Origin: Variovorax sp. IB41
GTDB lineage: Bacteria; Pseudomonadota; Gammaproteobacteria; Burkholderiales; Burkholderiaceae_C
Direction: 5' to 3'
DNA length: 64,000 nucleotides
NCBI RefSeq assembly: GCF_016405905.1
Contig: NZ_JAEFCB010000015.1
Span: 1-64,000 of the forward strand
In this document: one piece after another, positions 51,801-61,183 of the stretch
Position numbering within the stretch: position 1 is the stretch's first letter
Layout: every line of letters begins with the position of its first letter
Translations under genes and position numbers: made by a program
The notes under the pieces: generated by a model
Told to the model about the DNA's origin: nothing
Database searches by the model: none
What the model saw: the letters and a program-made list of their open reading frames with translations, nothing else

Positions 51801-52268
51801 TCAGGCCTCGGCCGCGGCAGCCACCGTGGCCGCGGGCGTCGAGCGGAACGTGACGCCGAAGCGGTTGAAGGCGTTCATGAGGCCGATCGCGTAGGTGAGG
51901 TCGGCCAGTTCCTTGTCGCCGAACTCGGCGGAGGCGGCTTCGTAGTCGGTGTCCGGCACGCCCGTCTCGGCGACGCGCGTCACGGTCTCCGCCCAGGCGA
52001 GCGCCGCGCGTTCGCGTGCGCTGAACACCGCGCCCGCGTCGTGCCACACGGGCACCAGCACGAGCTTGTCGACCGCGAGGCCGGACTTGAGCAGGTCGCG
52101 CGAATGCATGTCGATGCAGTAGGCGCAGCCGTTGATCTGCGACACCCGCAGGTAGACGAGATCGACCAGTTGCTTGGGAAGGCCGCTTTTCTGGACGGCG
52201 ACGTACACGCCGCCGAAGGTCTTGTAGACGTCGGGCGAGATCTTGGCGTAGTCGATGCGATGGCTCAT
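51801..52268 (-). CDS. Carboxymuconolactone decarboxylase/AhpD-like protein
   Basis: 155 residues, all-helical AhpD fold with the redox CxxC in INGCAYCIDMHSRD and the downstream His. Such proteins reduce peroxides or act on alkyl hydroperoxides, with the two Cys as active pair. The AAGGA site before ATG 52268 supports this start over a longer one at 52349. It is likely in one unit with sugE. Confidence 0.85.
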   Translation of the reverse strand: MSHRIDYAKISPDVYKTFGGVYVAVQKSGLPKQLVDLVYLRVSQINGCAYCIDMHSRDLLKSGLAVDKLVLVPVWHDAGAVFSARERAALAWAETVTRVAETGVPDTDYEAASAEFGDKELADLTYAIGLMNAFNRFGVTFRSTPAATVAAAAEA

Positions 52269-52375
52269 GGGGAGTCCTTGTGTGTGCTGGTTGAGAAGGA
52301 CTCTATCGTCGAAGATCTTGGTCCAGTCCAGAAGAGCCAAGAATGGCATTCGGTTCTAGGCCATGATTTCCCGGC

Positions 52376-53800
52376 TCACATCAAGGCCAGGATGCGCTTG
52401 CCCAGTTTCTCGGCGGTGGCCCGGGAGTCGATGTTCGTGAAGTTGACGAGCAATGCGGAGGGGCCCTTGCCGATCTGCTGCCACTCCGACAGCGCCTCGG
52501 CGAAGAGGCCGTCTTCCCGCATGCGCAGCATGAGCTTGCGGTCCGACTGGCGACCCGTGAGCCGCAGGATGAGGTGCATGCCGCCGGGCAGCGCATCGAT
52601 CTTCACGTGCTTGCCGAGCACCTTCTCCAGACCCGCCTTGGTGGCCTCGCGACGCTCGGCGTAGAGCTTGCGCATGCGCTGGATGTGGCGCGCGAAGTGG
52701 CCCTCCTTGATGAAGGCCGTGACGATGGACTGCGTGAGCTCGGGGCTGCCGCCCGCGAAGGTCTGGATGATCTGCTCGAAGCGCTCGACCTGCGCCTGCG
52801 GTACCACCAGATAGGCCAGCCGCAGGCTCGGAAAGAGCACCTTGCTGAAGGTGCCCGCGTAGAGCACGCGCCCGTCGCGGTCCAGGCTCTTGAGCGCGGG
52901 CAGCGGACGGCTCACGTAGCGGTACTCGCCGTCGTAGTCGTCCTCCACGATCCATGCGTCGTTGCGCCCCGCCCAGTCCAGCAGTGCCAGGCGCCGCTGC
53001 AAGGAGAGCGACACGCCCAGCGGGCTCTGGTGCGCCGGCGTGACCACCGCCATGCGCGCGCGCGGCGCCGACCGGATGCCCTCGGCAATGACCATGCCGT
53101 CCGCATCCACCGGCACCGGAACGGTCGCGATGTGCATCTGCGCGAGCAGTTCGCGCGTGGGCGGATAGCCCGGGTCCTCGAGCCACACGCGGTCTCCCGC
53201 CTTGAGCAGCGCGAGGCCGACGAGCTCGATGGAGTGGCGGTATCCCGAAGTCACGAACACCTGCGACGCCGTGCAGTGGATGCCGCGCGACATCTGCAGG
53301 TAGGCGGCGATTTCCGCGCGCAGCATCGGCTGGCCGAAGACCGAGGGGTGCGTCATGTCGGACGGCTGCATGGCGCGCGCGCACCGCGCCCCGAGGCGGG
53401 CCCAGATCTTCCGGGGAAATTCGTCGAGCGCGGGCAAGCCCATCTGGAACGGAAGGATCGAGTACGGGCGAAAGCCGATCGAGGACGTCCCGCTGTCGAT
53501 CACGGGCGGCGGGGTGGCCACGGGCGTGCGGGGTTTGAGGCCCGGCGTGACGATGGTGCCGGCCTGGCCGCGGGCCTGGATGTAGCCCTCGGCCGCCAGC
53601 AGCGAGTACGCGGTCTCGATGGTGCCCCTGGCCAGGCCCAGCTCCTTCGTCAGCGCGCGCGCCGACGGAATCCGGTCGCCCGGCTTGAGCAATCCGCCGG
53701 CGATGGCGCTGCGAAAGCGCTCGTAGATCTGGCGGTAGTAAGGCTCGGCCGCCGTGGGGTCCAGTGGCGAGATGGGAGTGGTCTTGCCGGGGTTCGTCAT
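52376..53800 (-). CDS. MocR-type regulator (GntR HTH plus aminotransferase domain)
   Basis: 474 residues. N-terminal GntR winged helix (about 20-85, RIPSARALTKELGLARGTIETAYSLL split by helices), then a class I aminotransferase-like domain from about 120 with the PLP lysine in GTFSKVLFPSLRLAY. MocR proteins use bound PLP as a sensor. It is divergent from the azoreductase gene and an imperfect palindrome lies between them, so it may regulate azoR or the AhpD/sugE pair. Confidence 0.87.
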   Translation of the reverse strand: MTNPGKTTPISPLDPTAAEPYYRQIYERFRSAIAGGLLKPGDRIPSARALTKELGLARGTIETAYSLLAAEGYIQARGQAGTIVTPGLKPRTPVATPPPVIDSGTSSIGFRPYSILPFQMGLPALDEFPRKIWARLGARCARAMQPSDMTHPSVFGQPMLRAEIAAYLQMSRGIHCTASQVFVTSGYRHSIELVGLALLKAGDRVWLEDPGYPPTRELLAQMHIATVPVPVDADGMVIAEGIRSAPRARMAVVTPAHQSPLGVSLSLQRRLALLDWAGRNDAWIVEDDYDGEYRYVSRPLPALKSLDRDGRVLYAGTFSKVLFPSLRLAYLVVPQAQVERFEQIIQTFAGGSPELTQSIVTAFIKEGHFARHIQRMRKLYAERREATKAGLEKVLGKHVKIDALPGGMHLILRLTGRQSDRKLMLRMREDGLFAEALSEWQQIGKGPSALLVNFTNIDSRATAEKLGKRILALM

Positions 53801-53832
53801 GCCGGATTATGGATCAGTCCCAATCTTCATTC

Positions 53833-53854
53833 ATGGCTCTATGAGATAGGCCAT
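53833..53854. promoter_or_regulatory. Candidate MocR operator palindrome
   Basis: ATGGCTCTAT-GAG-ATAGGCCAT, an imperfect palindrome with one extra base in the left arm. It sits in the 100-bp divergent region between the MocR gene and azoR. Confidence 0.45.
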
Positions 53855-53900
53855 GCGTTTCCTAGACTGCCTTCTTTCACAAGCATCCGAAGTGGTCACC

Positions 53901-54512
53901 ATGAAGATCCTGCATGTCGTCTGCAGCCCCCGCGGGGAAGCCTCCGAGAGCTTCAGGCTCTCCCGAAAAATCGTCGCGCGCCTGATGGGCCGCGAGCCGG
54001 CCGCCACGGTGGTGAACCGGGTGATCGGCGGCAACGCCCTGCCCCACATCGACGCGAACTACGCGCTCGGCCAGCATTCGGCCACGGCCGAGATCGCGCA
54101 GGACGGGGCCGTGGCCCTGTCCGACGAACTGATCCGGGAGCTGGAAGATTCGGATGCCCTGGTCATCGGAACGCCGATGCACAACCTGGGCGTGCCTTCG
54201 GCGCTGAAGGCGTGGATCGATCACGTCGTTCGCGCGCGCCGCACCTTCAGCACGGGCCCGGGCGGCAAGGTCGGCACGTTGCGCGACCGGCCGGTGTTCA
54301 TCGCCGTGGCGTCCGGCGGGAGTTTTTCTGGCGAGTACGCGCGGCAGCCGGATTTCCTCACGCCGTACCTCACAGTCATCCTGGCCCAGGTCGGCCTGAA
54401 GGACCTGCACTTCTTCTCCGTCCAGGGTACGGGGCTGGGGCCGGAGATCCTCGCGAAGTCGAGGATGCTCGCAGACGAGGCGCTTCAAGCGTATTTCTTG
54501 CCGCGCGCCTAG
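53901..54512 (+). CDS. azoR: FMN-dependent NADH-azoreductase
   Basis: 203 residues of the flavodoxin-like fold: N-terminal phosphate loop SPRGEASESFRLSRKI, then GTPMHNLGVPSALKAWIDHVVRAR and the glycine-rich SGGSFSGEYA. AzoR reduces azo bonds and quinones with NADH. ATG 53901 is chosen; an in-frame ATG at 53853 would lie over the divergent-region palindrome. It converges on the LysR gene with 6 bp between them. Confidence 0.85.
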   Translation: MKILHVVCSPRGEASESFRLSRKIVARLMGREPAATVVNRVIGGNALPHIDANYALGQHSATAEIAQDGAVALSDELIRELEDSDALVIGTPMHNLGVPSALKAWIDHVVRARRTFSTGPGGKVGTLRDRPVFIAVASGGSFSGEYARQPDFLTPYLTVILAQVGLKDLHFFSVQGTGLGPEILAKSRMLADEALQAYFLPRA

Positions 54513-54518
54513 CGCCCG

Positions 54519-55421
54519 CTAAAGCGTTTCCTGGATCGCCTGCTGCATGCAGCGCGTGATGCCGCGCACCGCCACCGAATCGGGCCGGCCGGTGAAGCGC
54601 AGCGCGCGCACCGGCACCGGGATGTGCGGCTCGAGCGTGAGCACGTCGACCTTCTCGCGGTCCGCCGAGCGCGCCGTGCAGCCATCGACCAGCGCCACGC
54701 CCAGGCCGTGGTGCGCCATGGCCAGTGCCGCGTGGTAGGTCTGCACCGTCACCACCGCCTGCTGGAAGCCGACGCCGGCCTGCCGGCAGGCCTGGCTCAG
54801 GCTCGTGCCGACGGGGTCGCGGCTGTCCAGGCCGATCACCGGCCGGTCGACCAGGTCGTGCAGCGCCACCGAGCCGTTGCGCACCAGCGCGCGCGGCAGC
54901 ATGCCCTTGGGCGCGATGCACACCATGCGGCTGTCGGCCAGCGTCTCCTGCGTGAGCGAGGGGTGCACCGCGGGGCTGAAAACGAAGCCCACGTCGGCCT
55001 CCTGCAAGAGCAGCGCCGACATGATCTGCGGCGAATGCAGCGACTCGACGGTGATCGCATAGCCCGGGTGTTTTTCGCGGAACGCCTTGAGCGCGTGCGG
55101 CAATATCTCGTAGCTCAGCGCGAGCACGCTCAGGATGCGCAGTTCGCCCGTGTCGCTGCCGGCCTTGAGGTTGGCGGCCAGCCGCTGCACCTCGTCCAGT
55201 TGCGCGAACAGGCGCTCGATGTGCGGATACAGCGTGAGCGCCTCGGTGGTCGGCGAGAGCCGCCCCTTGGCGCGCTGGAACAGCGGAAAGCCCAGCTGCA
55301 GCTCGGCATGCTGCAGCGTGCGGCTGACCGCAGGCTGCGTGATGTTGATGAGCCGCGCGGCCGCGCTCACGCTGCCCGTGAGCATGATCGCGTTGAAGAC
55401 CTCGATGTGACGCAGCCGCAT
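54519..55421 (-). CDS. LysR-family regulator
   Basis: 300 residues. N-terminal winged helix (MRLRHIEVFNAIMLTGSVSAAARLINITQPAVSRTLQH, broken at helix turns) and a periplasmic-binding-like effector domain (about 95-300) with LLQEADVGFVFSP. It follows the carboxypeptidase gene by 16 bp on the same strand, so it probably belongs to that transcript rather than sitting divergent to its target. Confidence 0.87.
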   Translation of the reverse strand: MRLRHIEVFNAIMLTGSVSAAARLINITQPAVSRTLQHAELQLGFPLFQRAKGRLSPTTEALTLYPHIERLFAQLDEVQRLAANLKAGSDTGELRILSVLALSYEILPHALKAFREKHPGYAITVESLHSPQIMSALLLQEADVGFVFSPAVHPSLTQETLADSRMVCIAPKGMLPRALVRNGSVALHDLVDRPVIGLDSRDPVGTSLSQACRQAGVGFQQAVVTVQTYHAALAMAHHGLGVALVDGCTARSADREKVDVLTLEPHIPVPVRALRFTGRPDSVAVRGITRCMQQAIQETL

Positions 55422-55437
55422 GAAGGGGCCGGCAGGG

Positions 55438-56721
55438 TCAGTTGCCGGTCTTGCCGCGTGCGATGTCCATCACCATGCGGGTGGCCAGGTACAGGCGCGG
55501 CTCGATGGAGTCGACCAGCACGTATTCGGCATCGGCCGAGTGCGCACCGAACCCCTGCAGGCCGAAGCGCTCCACGACGGGCGCCTTGGTCTTGAGCGAG
55601 GCGAAGGCGGCATCGGTGCCGCCGCCGGCGGCCTTGTCGTCGGCGCCGAGCGGGCGGCCCAGCTCGTCCTTGTAGATGCCCTGCGCATGCTTGGCGAACG
55701 CGATCGAGGCGGGGGTCGCTTCGAGCGGCGGACGGCGGCGCTCGAACTTCAGCTCGACCTTGGCCTCGGGAATCAGCTGCTTCTTCACGCGCTCGTTGAC
55801 CTGCTGCTCGATGCGGTCGTAGTCGGCCACCCTGAGCACGCGCACGTCGGCGCCCGCGGTCGCCGAGGCCGGGATCACGTTGCGGTTGGTGCCCGACTTG
55901 GAAATGGTCCAGTTCATCTTCAGGCCCGTTGTCGGGTCGGAAAGGTCGCGCATCTGCAGGATCTGGTGCGACAGCTCGTAGAGCGCGTTCACGCCCAGCT
56001 CCGGCGCGGAGCCCGCGTGCGAGGCCTTGCCGGTGACGTGCAGCGTGACCGAGGCGATGCCCGCGGTGGCCAGCGAGAGCTTGTCGTCCTTGATGGAGGC
56101 GCCCTCGAACGACATCACCGCATCGTGCTCGCCGCCCATGCGCGTGATGAGCGCACGTGCGCCGGGCGAGCTGATTTCCTCGTCGCCGTTGATGAGCACG
56201 GTGAGCGTGCCGTACTCCTTGAACTTGAGCGCCTGCAGCATCGCGACGGTGTGCGTGATGACCGCCACGCCCTGCTTGTCGTCGGCGATGCCCAGGCCGT
56301 AGGCCTTGTCGCCCTCGACGCGGAATGGCTGCTTGTTGAGCATGCCCACGGTGTAGACCGTGTCCATGTGCGCGATGAGCAAAATTTTCTTCTTGCCCGT
56401 GCCCTTGAAGGTGGCGCGCACCACGCGGCCGATTTTCTCGGGCGTGTCTTCCATGCGGTAGGCCTCGGCGCTCGGATCGATCAGTTCGACCTCGCCGCCC
56501 AGGGCCTTGAACTTCGCGGCAATGAGGTCGGAGATCTTCTCCAGGCCTTCGAGGTCGCGGCTGCCCGATTCGATGGAGACCAGCTCTTTCAACGTATCGA
56601 GCAGCGCGGGCTTTTCTTTGGCGGCGAGCGCGGCGACGCGGGCATCGGGGGCGGCGAAGGCGGTGCCGAGAAAGGCGGCGCAAACGGCGGCGAGCAGGAA
56701 TTGGCGGGGCTGGATTTTCAT
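55438..56721 (-). CDS. M20-family exported carboxypeptidase G2-like peptidase
   Basis: 427 residues with a signal peptide ending AFAAPD. Zinc-site residues are in order: LIAHMDTVY (His, Asp), IADDKQG (bridging Asp), INGDEEISSPGA (catalytic Glu and metal Glu), GGGTDAAF (Asp) and a final His in LQGFGAHSADA. This is the pattern of CPG2, which releases glutamate from folate-type or acyl-glutamate substrates in the periplasm. ATG 56721 is used, as a longer frame from 56898 enters shadow sequence. Confidence 0.87.
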   Translation of the reverse strand: MKIQPRQFLLAAVCAAFLGTAFAAPDARVAALAAKEKPALLDTLKELVSIESGSRDLEGLEKISDLIAAKFKALGGEVELIDPSAEAYRMEDTPEKIGRVVRATFKGTGKKKILLIAHMDTVYTVGMLNKQPFRVEGDKAYGLGIADDKQGVAVITHTVAMLQALKFKEYGTLTVLINGDEEISSPGARALITRMGGEHDAVMSFEGASIKDDKLSLATAGIASVTLHVTGKASHAGSAPELGVNALYELSHQILQMRDLSDPTTGLKMNWTISKSGTNRNVIPASATAGADVRVLRVADYDRIEQQVNERVKKQLIPEAKVELKFERRRPPLEATPASIAFAKHAQGIYKDELGRPLGADDKAAGGGTDAAFASLKTKAPVVERFGLQGFGAHSADAEYVLVDSIEPRLYLATRMVMDIARGKTGN

Positions 56722-56792
56722 GGGCGTGATTTTTCTTTCGTTCGTTGTCTCTTGTCGATGACGCGGGGGATCAATGGGCGCTCGGTGCGCCC

Positions 56793-59606
56793 TCAATGCG
56801 CTTTGTCCCAATTGGGACCGATGCCGATCTCGGCGAGCAGCGGCACCTTCAGCGCCGCCACGCCGGCCATCAGGCGCGGGATTTCGGTGCGCACCCATTC
56901 GACCTCGGCCTCGGGCACTTCGAACACCAGTTCGTCGTGCACCTGCATGATCATCTTGGTGGCGCGCTTCTCTTCGTCAAGCACGTTCTGTACCTTGACC
57001 ATGCTCAGCTTGATGAGGTCGGCCGCCGTACCCTGCATCGGCGCGTTGATGGCTTGTCGTTCCGCTGCCTTCTTGCGAGGGCCATTCCCACCATTGATTT
57101 CACTGAGATAGAGGCGCCGGCCGAACACGGTTTCAACGTAGCCATGCTCACGCGCAAACTCCACCGTCTCATCCATGTACACCTTCACGCCTGGATAGCG
57201 CGCGAAGTAGCGTTCGATGTAAGCGGCCGCGGCCTTGGTCTCGATGCCCAGGTTCTTCGCGAGGCCGAAGCTGCTCATGCCGTAGATGAGGCCGAAGTTG
57301 ATGACCTTCGCATAGCGGCGCTGCTCGCTGGAGACCTGGTCGGGCGTGGACCCGAACACCTCGGCGGCGGTCGCGCGGTGCACGTCGATGCCTTCGGTGA
57401 AGGCGCGCAGCAGCGTCTCGTCGCCGCTGATGTGGGCCATGATGCGCAGCTCGATCTGCGAGTAGTCGGCGCTCGCGATCACGCTGCCCGCCGGTGCCAC
57501 GAATGCCTCGCGAACGCGGCGGCCTTCGGGCGTTCGGATCGGGATGTTCTGCAGGTTCGGGTCGTTGCTGCTCAGGCGCCCCGTGACGGCCACGGCCTGC
57601 GCGTAGTGCGTGTGGACGCGGCCGGTGCGCGGGTTGGCCAGCTGGCCGAGCTTGTCGGTGTAGGTGCCCTTGAGTTTGGAGAGGCCGCGGTGCTCCAGGA
57701 TCTTGGCGGGGAGCGGATAGTCCTCCGCCAGTTTCTCCAGCACTTCTTCGTCGGTGCTGGGCGCGCCGCTCGGCGTTTTCTTGACCACCGGCAGGCCCAG
57801 CTTGGTGAAGAAGATCTCGCCGATCTGCTTGGGCGAACCGAGGTTGAACGGCTGCCCCGCGATCTCGTAGGCCTCCTGCTCCAGCGCCATGATGCGCGTG
57901 CCCAGTTCGTGGCTCTGCGCGGCGAGCGTGGCGCTGTCGATCATCACGCCGTTGCGCTCCACGCGGTAGAGCGCCTCGCTCGAATCCATCTCGAGCTGGT
58001 AGACGTAGCGCAGCTTCTCGTTGGCTTCGAGCTGGGGCCACAGGGTGCGATGCACGTCCAGGGTCTGGTCGCTGTCCTCGCACGAGTATTCGGCGGCCTT
58101 GGCGATATCGACCTGGCTGAAGGAAATCTGGTGCGCGCCCTTGCCGCAGAGGTCTTCATACGAGATGCCGCTGCGCCCCAGGTGGCGCTCGGCCAGGCTC
58201 GCGAGGCCGTGCGGCTTGTGCACCTCGAGCACGTAGCTCTGCAGCATGGTGTCGTGCGCGTAGCCCTCAACCTCGATGCCGTGGTTGGCGAACACATGGC
58301 GGTCGTACTTGATGTGCTGGCCGAGCTTTTTCTTCTCGGCGTTCTCGAGCCAGGGCTTGAGCTTGGCGAGCACCTCGTCAATGGGCAACTGCGCGGGCGC
58401 GTCGGGGTAGTTGTGCGTGAGCGGGATGTAGGCGGCCTCGCCCGGCTCGACGCTGAAGCTCACGCCGACGATCTGCGCGACCATTTCGTCGAGCGAGGTG
58501 GTCTCGGTGTCGATGGCCGCGAGCTCGGCGGCTTCGAGCCGCGCGAGCCAGCCGTCGAACTGTTCCCAGGTGGTGATCGTGTCGTACTTGAGGTTGCTCG
58601 CGGGCGCGGCGGCATCGAGCGCGCTCAGGTCCGAAGGCTCGTCGAACAGGCCGCCTTGATCGGTGTTGGCCTTGGCGGCCTTCTTCTTGATGTTTTCCTC
58701 GATCAGCTCGGGCGGCACTTCCTGCGCTTCGAGCGACTTGACGAGGCTCTTGAAGCCGAACTTCTCGTAGAAGGGCTTGAGCTCGCCGGTCTGCGGCGCG
58801 CCGACGGGCAGGCCTTCGAGGGATGGCAGCCCCACGACATGGCCGTCGAGGTCGCAGTCGGTGCGGATGGTGACGAGCCTGCGGCTCAGCGGCAGCTTGT
58901 CCAGCGCCTTGCGCAGGTTCTCGCCGGCGGCGCCCTTCACTTCGGCGGCGCGTTCGACCAGCGCATCGAGCGAGCCGTATTCGAGCAGCCATTTGGCGGC
59001 GGTCTTCGGGCCGACCTTCTCGACGCCGGGCACGTTGTCGACCGTATCGCCGACCAGCGTCTGGTAGTCGACCATGAGGTTCGGCGGCACGCCGAACTCG
59101 GCCGTCACGCCGGCCACGTCGCGCTTCTTGCCGTTCATCGTGTCGATGATGGTGATGTGCTCGTCCACCAGCTGGCTCAGGTCCTTGTCGCCGCTGGAGA
59201 CGATCACCTCGACGCCCTGGGCGGCGGCGATCTTGGCGAGCGTGCCGATCACGTCGTCGGCCTCCACGTCGGGCACGCTGAGCACCGGCCAGCCCAGGAG
59301 CTTCACCACTTCGTGGATGGGGTCGATCTGGCTGCGGAGGTCGTCCGGCATCGGCGAGCGGTTGGCCTTGTACTCGGGGTACCAGTCGTCGCGAAAGGTC
59401 TTGCCGGGCGCATCGAAGATGCAGGCCGCGTAGTCGGCGCGCACCTCGCGGCGCAGCGCCGTCATCATGTTGATCATTCCCCGGATGGCGCCGGTGGCGG
59501 GGCTCTTCGAATCGCCGGGCACGGCGCGCAGGTCAGGCATGGCGTGGAAGGCCCGGTACAGGTAGCTCGAGCCATCGACGAGCAGCAGCGTTTTCTTGTC
59601 GGTCAT
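56793..59606 (-). CDS. polA: DNA polymerase I
   Basis: 937 residues with three domains. 5' nuclease, to about residue 300 (LLVDGSSYLYRAFHA, GDKDLSQLVD). 3'-5' exonuclease, about 310-500, with intact Exo I (IDTETTSLDE), Exo II (GQHIKYDRHV, His where Asn is usual) and Exo III (YSCEDSDQT) residues. Polymerase with motif A DYSQIELR, motif B INFGLIYGMS and motif C QVHDELVFE. It repairs and processes lagging-strand fragments. Start at 59606 (MTDKK). Divergent from the DUF2782 gene, the common order in Burkholderiales. Confidence 0.97.
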   Translation of the reverse strand: MTDKKTLLLVDGSSYLYRAFHAMPDLRAVPGDSKSPATGAIRGMINMMTALRREVRADYAACIFDAPGKTFRDDWYPEYKANRSPMPDDLRSQIDPIHEVVKLLGWPVLSVPDVEADDVIGTLAKIAAAQGVEVIVSSGDKDLSQLVDEHITIIDTMNGKKRDVAGVTAEFGVPPNLMVDYQTLVGDTVDNVPGVEKVGPKTAAKWLLEYGSLDALVERAAEVKGAAGENLRKALDKLPLSRRLVTIRTDCDLDGHVVGLPSLEGLPVGAPQTGELKPFYEKFGFKSLVKSLEAQEVPPELIEENIKKKAAKANTDQGGLFDEPSDLSALDAAAPASNLKYDTITTWEQFDGWLARLEAAELAAIDTETTSLDEMVAQIVGVSFSVEPGEAAYIPLTHNYPDAPAQLPIDEVLAKLKPWLENAEKKKLGQHIKYDRHVFANHGIEVEGYAHDTMLQSYVLEVHKPHGLASLAERHLGRSGISYEDLCGKGAHQISFSQVDIAKAAEYSCEDSDQTLDVHRTLWPQLEANEKLRYVYQLEMDSSEALYRVERNGVMIDSATLAAQSHELGTRIMALEQEAYEIAGQPFNLGSPKQIGEIFFTKLGLPVVKKTPSGAPSTDEEVLEKLAEDYPLPAKILEHRGLSKLKGTYTDKLGQLANPRTGRVHTHYAQAVAVTGRLSSNDPNLQNIPIRTPEGRRVREAFVAPAGSVIASADYSQIELRIMAHISGDETLLRAFTEGIDVHRATAAEVFGSTPDQVSSEQRRYAKVINFGLIYGMSSFGLAKNLGIETKAAAAYIERYFARYPGVKVYMDETVEFAREHGYVETVFGRRLYLSEINGGNGPRKKAAERQAINAPMQGTAADLIKLSMVKVQNVLDEEKRATKMIMQVHDELVFEVPEAEVEWVRTEIPRLMAGVAALKVPLLAEIGIGPNWDKAH

Positions 59607-59703
59607 CGGGCCATTTTGCCGTGCCCGGACCGGCGCGCAGAACCACGACGCCATGCGCTGCGCGCCGACACCCCTGGCGCGAGGGCGCGCCTACAATCAA
59701 GGC

Positions 59704-60066
59704 ATGCCTAGCTCCACACTCCTGATCGCCCGCCGCATCCTGCTGGCGCTGGCCTTTGCAGCCCCCTTCGCCGCCGTGCACGCGCAAACCGCGCCCGCTG
59801 CCACCCCGGCCCCGGCGGAGCCGCTACAAAATCAGGAGCAGGCCGACGGCCGGCGCAACCAGAAGGTCGAGCACATCCACACCGAAGACAGCGGCGCCTC
59901 GGTCGACGAGGTGCGCTATGGCGGCCGCACGCAGAGCATCAACGTCAAGCCCAAGTCGAACATGCCGGGCTACGAAGTGCTGCCCAACGACGCCGGCACC
60001 GCCCGCGGGAACGACACGAACTCCACCGGCACCGGCGCCCGCGTGTGGAACGTGATGAAGTTCTGA
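59704..60066 (+). CDS. DUF2782 exported protein
   Basis: 120 residues with a signal peptide (RRILLALAFAAPFAAVHAQ). The mature part is Ala/Pro/Gln rich then has the DUF2782 core VEHIHTEDSGASVDEVRYGGRTQSINVKPKS, broken at its strand turns, and ends GARVWNVMKF. It sits between polA and homoserine kinase as usual in this order. Function unknown; the family is annotated only by domain. Confidence 0.8.
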   Translation: MPSSTLLIARRILLALAFAAPFAAVHAQTAPAATPAPAEPLQNQEQADGRRNQKVEHIHTEDSGASVDEVRYGGRTQSINVKPKSNMPGYEVLPNDAGTARGNDTNSTGTGARVWNVMKF

Positions 60067-60123
60067 CCGTGCCGCAGCCGCTCCCGTCCACCGCATTCCC
60101 GGCTCGTCGCTGAGCACCCCCTC

Positions 60124-61173
60124 ATGGCAGTTTTTACCGAAGTGCAATTCGGCGAGGCAGACGCGCTCGTCCAGCGCCTTGGCATGGGCGCGCTGCGCGA
60201 CCTGCGCGGCATCGAGGGCGGCATCGAGAACACCAACTACTTCGCGACCACCGAGTCCGGCGAGTTCGTGCTCACGCTGTTCGAGCGTCTGAACGCCGAG
60301 CAGCTGCCTTACTACCTTTGCCTCATGAAGCACCTGGCCGCCCGCGGCCTGCCGGTGCCCGAGCCCGTGGCCGACCCGGCCGTGCAAGCCCCCAAGGGCC
60401 ATGCGCTGACGGTTCCCGCCAATGCGCCCTGCGAGCTGCTGCACATCGTGGCGGGCAAGCCGGCGGCGCTGGTGCAGCGCCTGTCGGGCCACAGCGAGCT
60501 CGCACCGACCGCGGCGCACTGCGCCGAACTGGGCGAGATGCTGGCGCGCATGCACATCGCCGCGCGCGACTTCCCGCGCATCCAGCCGAACCTGCGCGGC
60601 CTCGCATGGTGGAACGAGACCGTGCCGGTGGTGCTGCCCTACATCGACGAGCCGCAGGCCGCGCTCTTGCGCGCCGAGCTCGCCTACCAGAACCACATCG
60701 CCGAATCGTCGGCCTACGCGGCGCTGCCGCGCGGGCCGGTGCATGCCGACATGTTCCGCGACAACGTGATGTTCGCGACCGGCGACGAAGCGGGTTCCGC
60801 ACCGCGCCTGACCGGCGTGTTCGACTTCTACTTCGCCGGCACCGACACCTGGCTCTTCGACCTCTCGGTGTGCCTGAACGACTGGGCCATCGACCTGGCC
60901 ACCGGCGTGCACCACGCCGAACGTGCCGATGCCCTGCTCTCGGCCTACGAAACCGTGCGCCCGCTGAACGCCTCCGAGCGCGCCCTGCTGCCCGCGATGC
61001 TGCGCGCCGCGGCGCTGCGCTTCTGGATCTCGCGCCTGTGGGACTTCCACCTGCCGCGCGAGGCCAGCATGCTCAAGCCCCACGACCCCACGCACTTCGA
61101 GCGCGTGCTGCGCGAGCGCGCCACCCATCCGCATGCCATGGCGCAGGCCCTCGAGCCGCTCATGGCCGCATGA
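60124..61173 (+). CDS. thrB: Homoserine kinase (ThrB, aminoglycoside-kinase-type fold)
   Basis: 349 residues of the APH/choline kinase-like ThrB2 family, not the GHMP form. The loop GIENTNYF and the lysine-strand region FVLTLFE are at the N-terminus, the catalytic loop is GPVHADMFRDNVMF and the metal motif is VFDFYFAGTDTWLFD. It phosphorylates homoserine for threonine synthesis. Follows DUF2782 by 57 bp. Confidence 0.93.
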   Translation: MAVFTEVQFGEADALVQRLGMGALRDLRGIEGGIENTNYFATTESGEFVLTLFERLNAEQLPYYLCLMKHLAARGLPVPEPVADPAVQAPKGHALTVPANAPCELLHIVAGKPAALVQRLSGHSELAPTAAHCAELGEMLARMHIAARDFPRIQPNLRGLAWWNETVPVVLPYIDEPQAALLRAELAYQNHIAESSAYAALPRGPVHADMFRDNVMFATGDEAGSAPRLTGVFDFYFAGTDTWLFDLSVCLNDWAIDLATGVHHAERADALLSAYETVRPLNASERALLPAMLRAAALRFWISRLWDFHLPREASMLKPHDPTHFERVLRERATHPHAMAQALEPLMAA

Positions 61174-61183
61174 TCCGCAACCC

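Noticed and set aside
52269..52375. Possible guanidine riboswitch upstream of the AhpD/sugE pair
   Set aside because: No conserved guanidine-I core is seen, and sugE is second in the unit.
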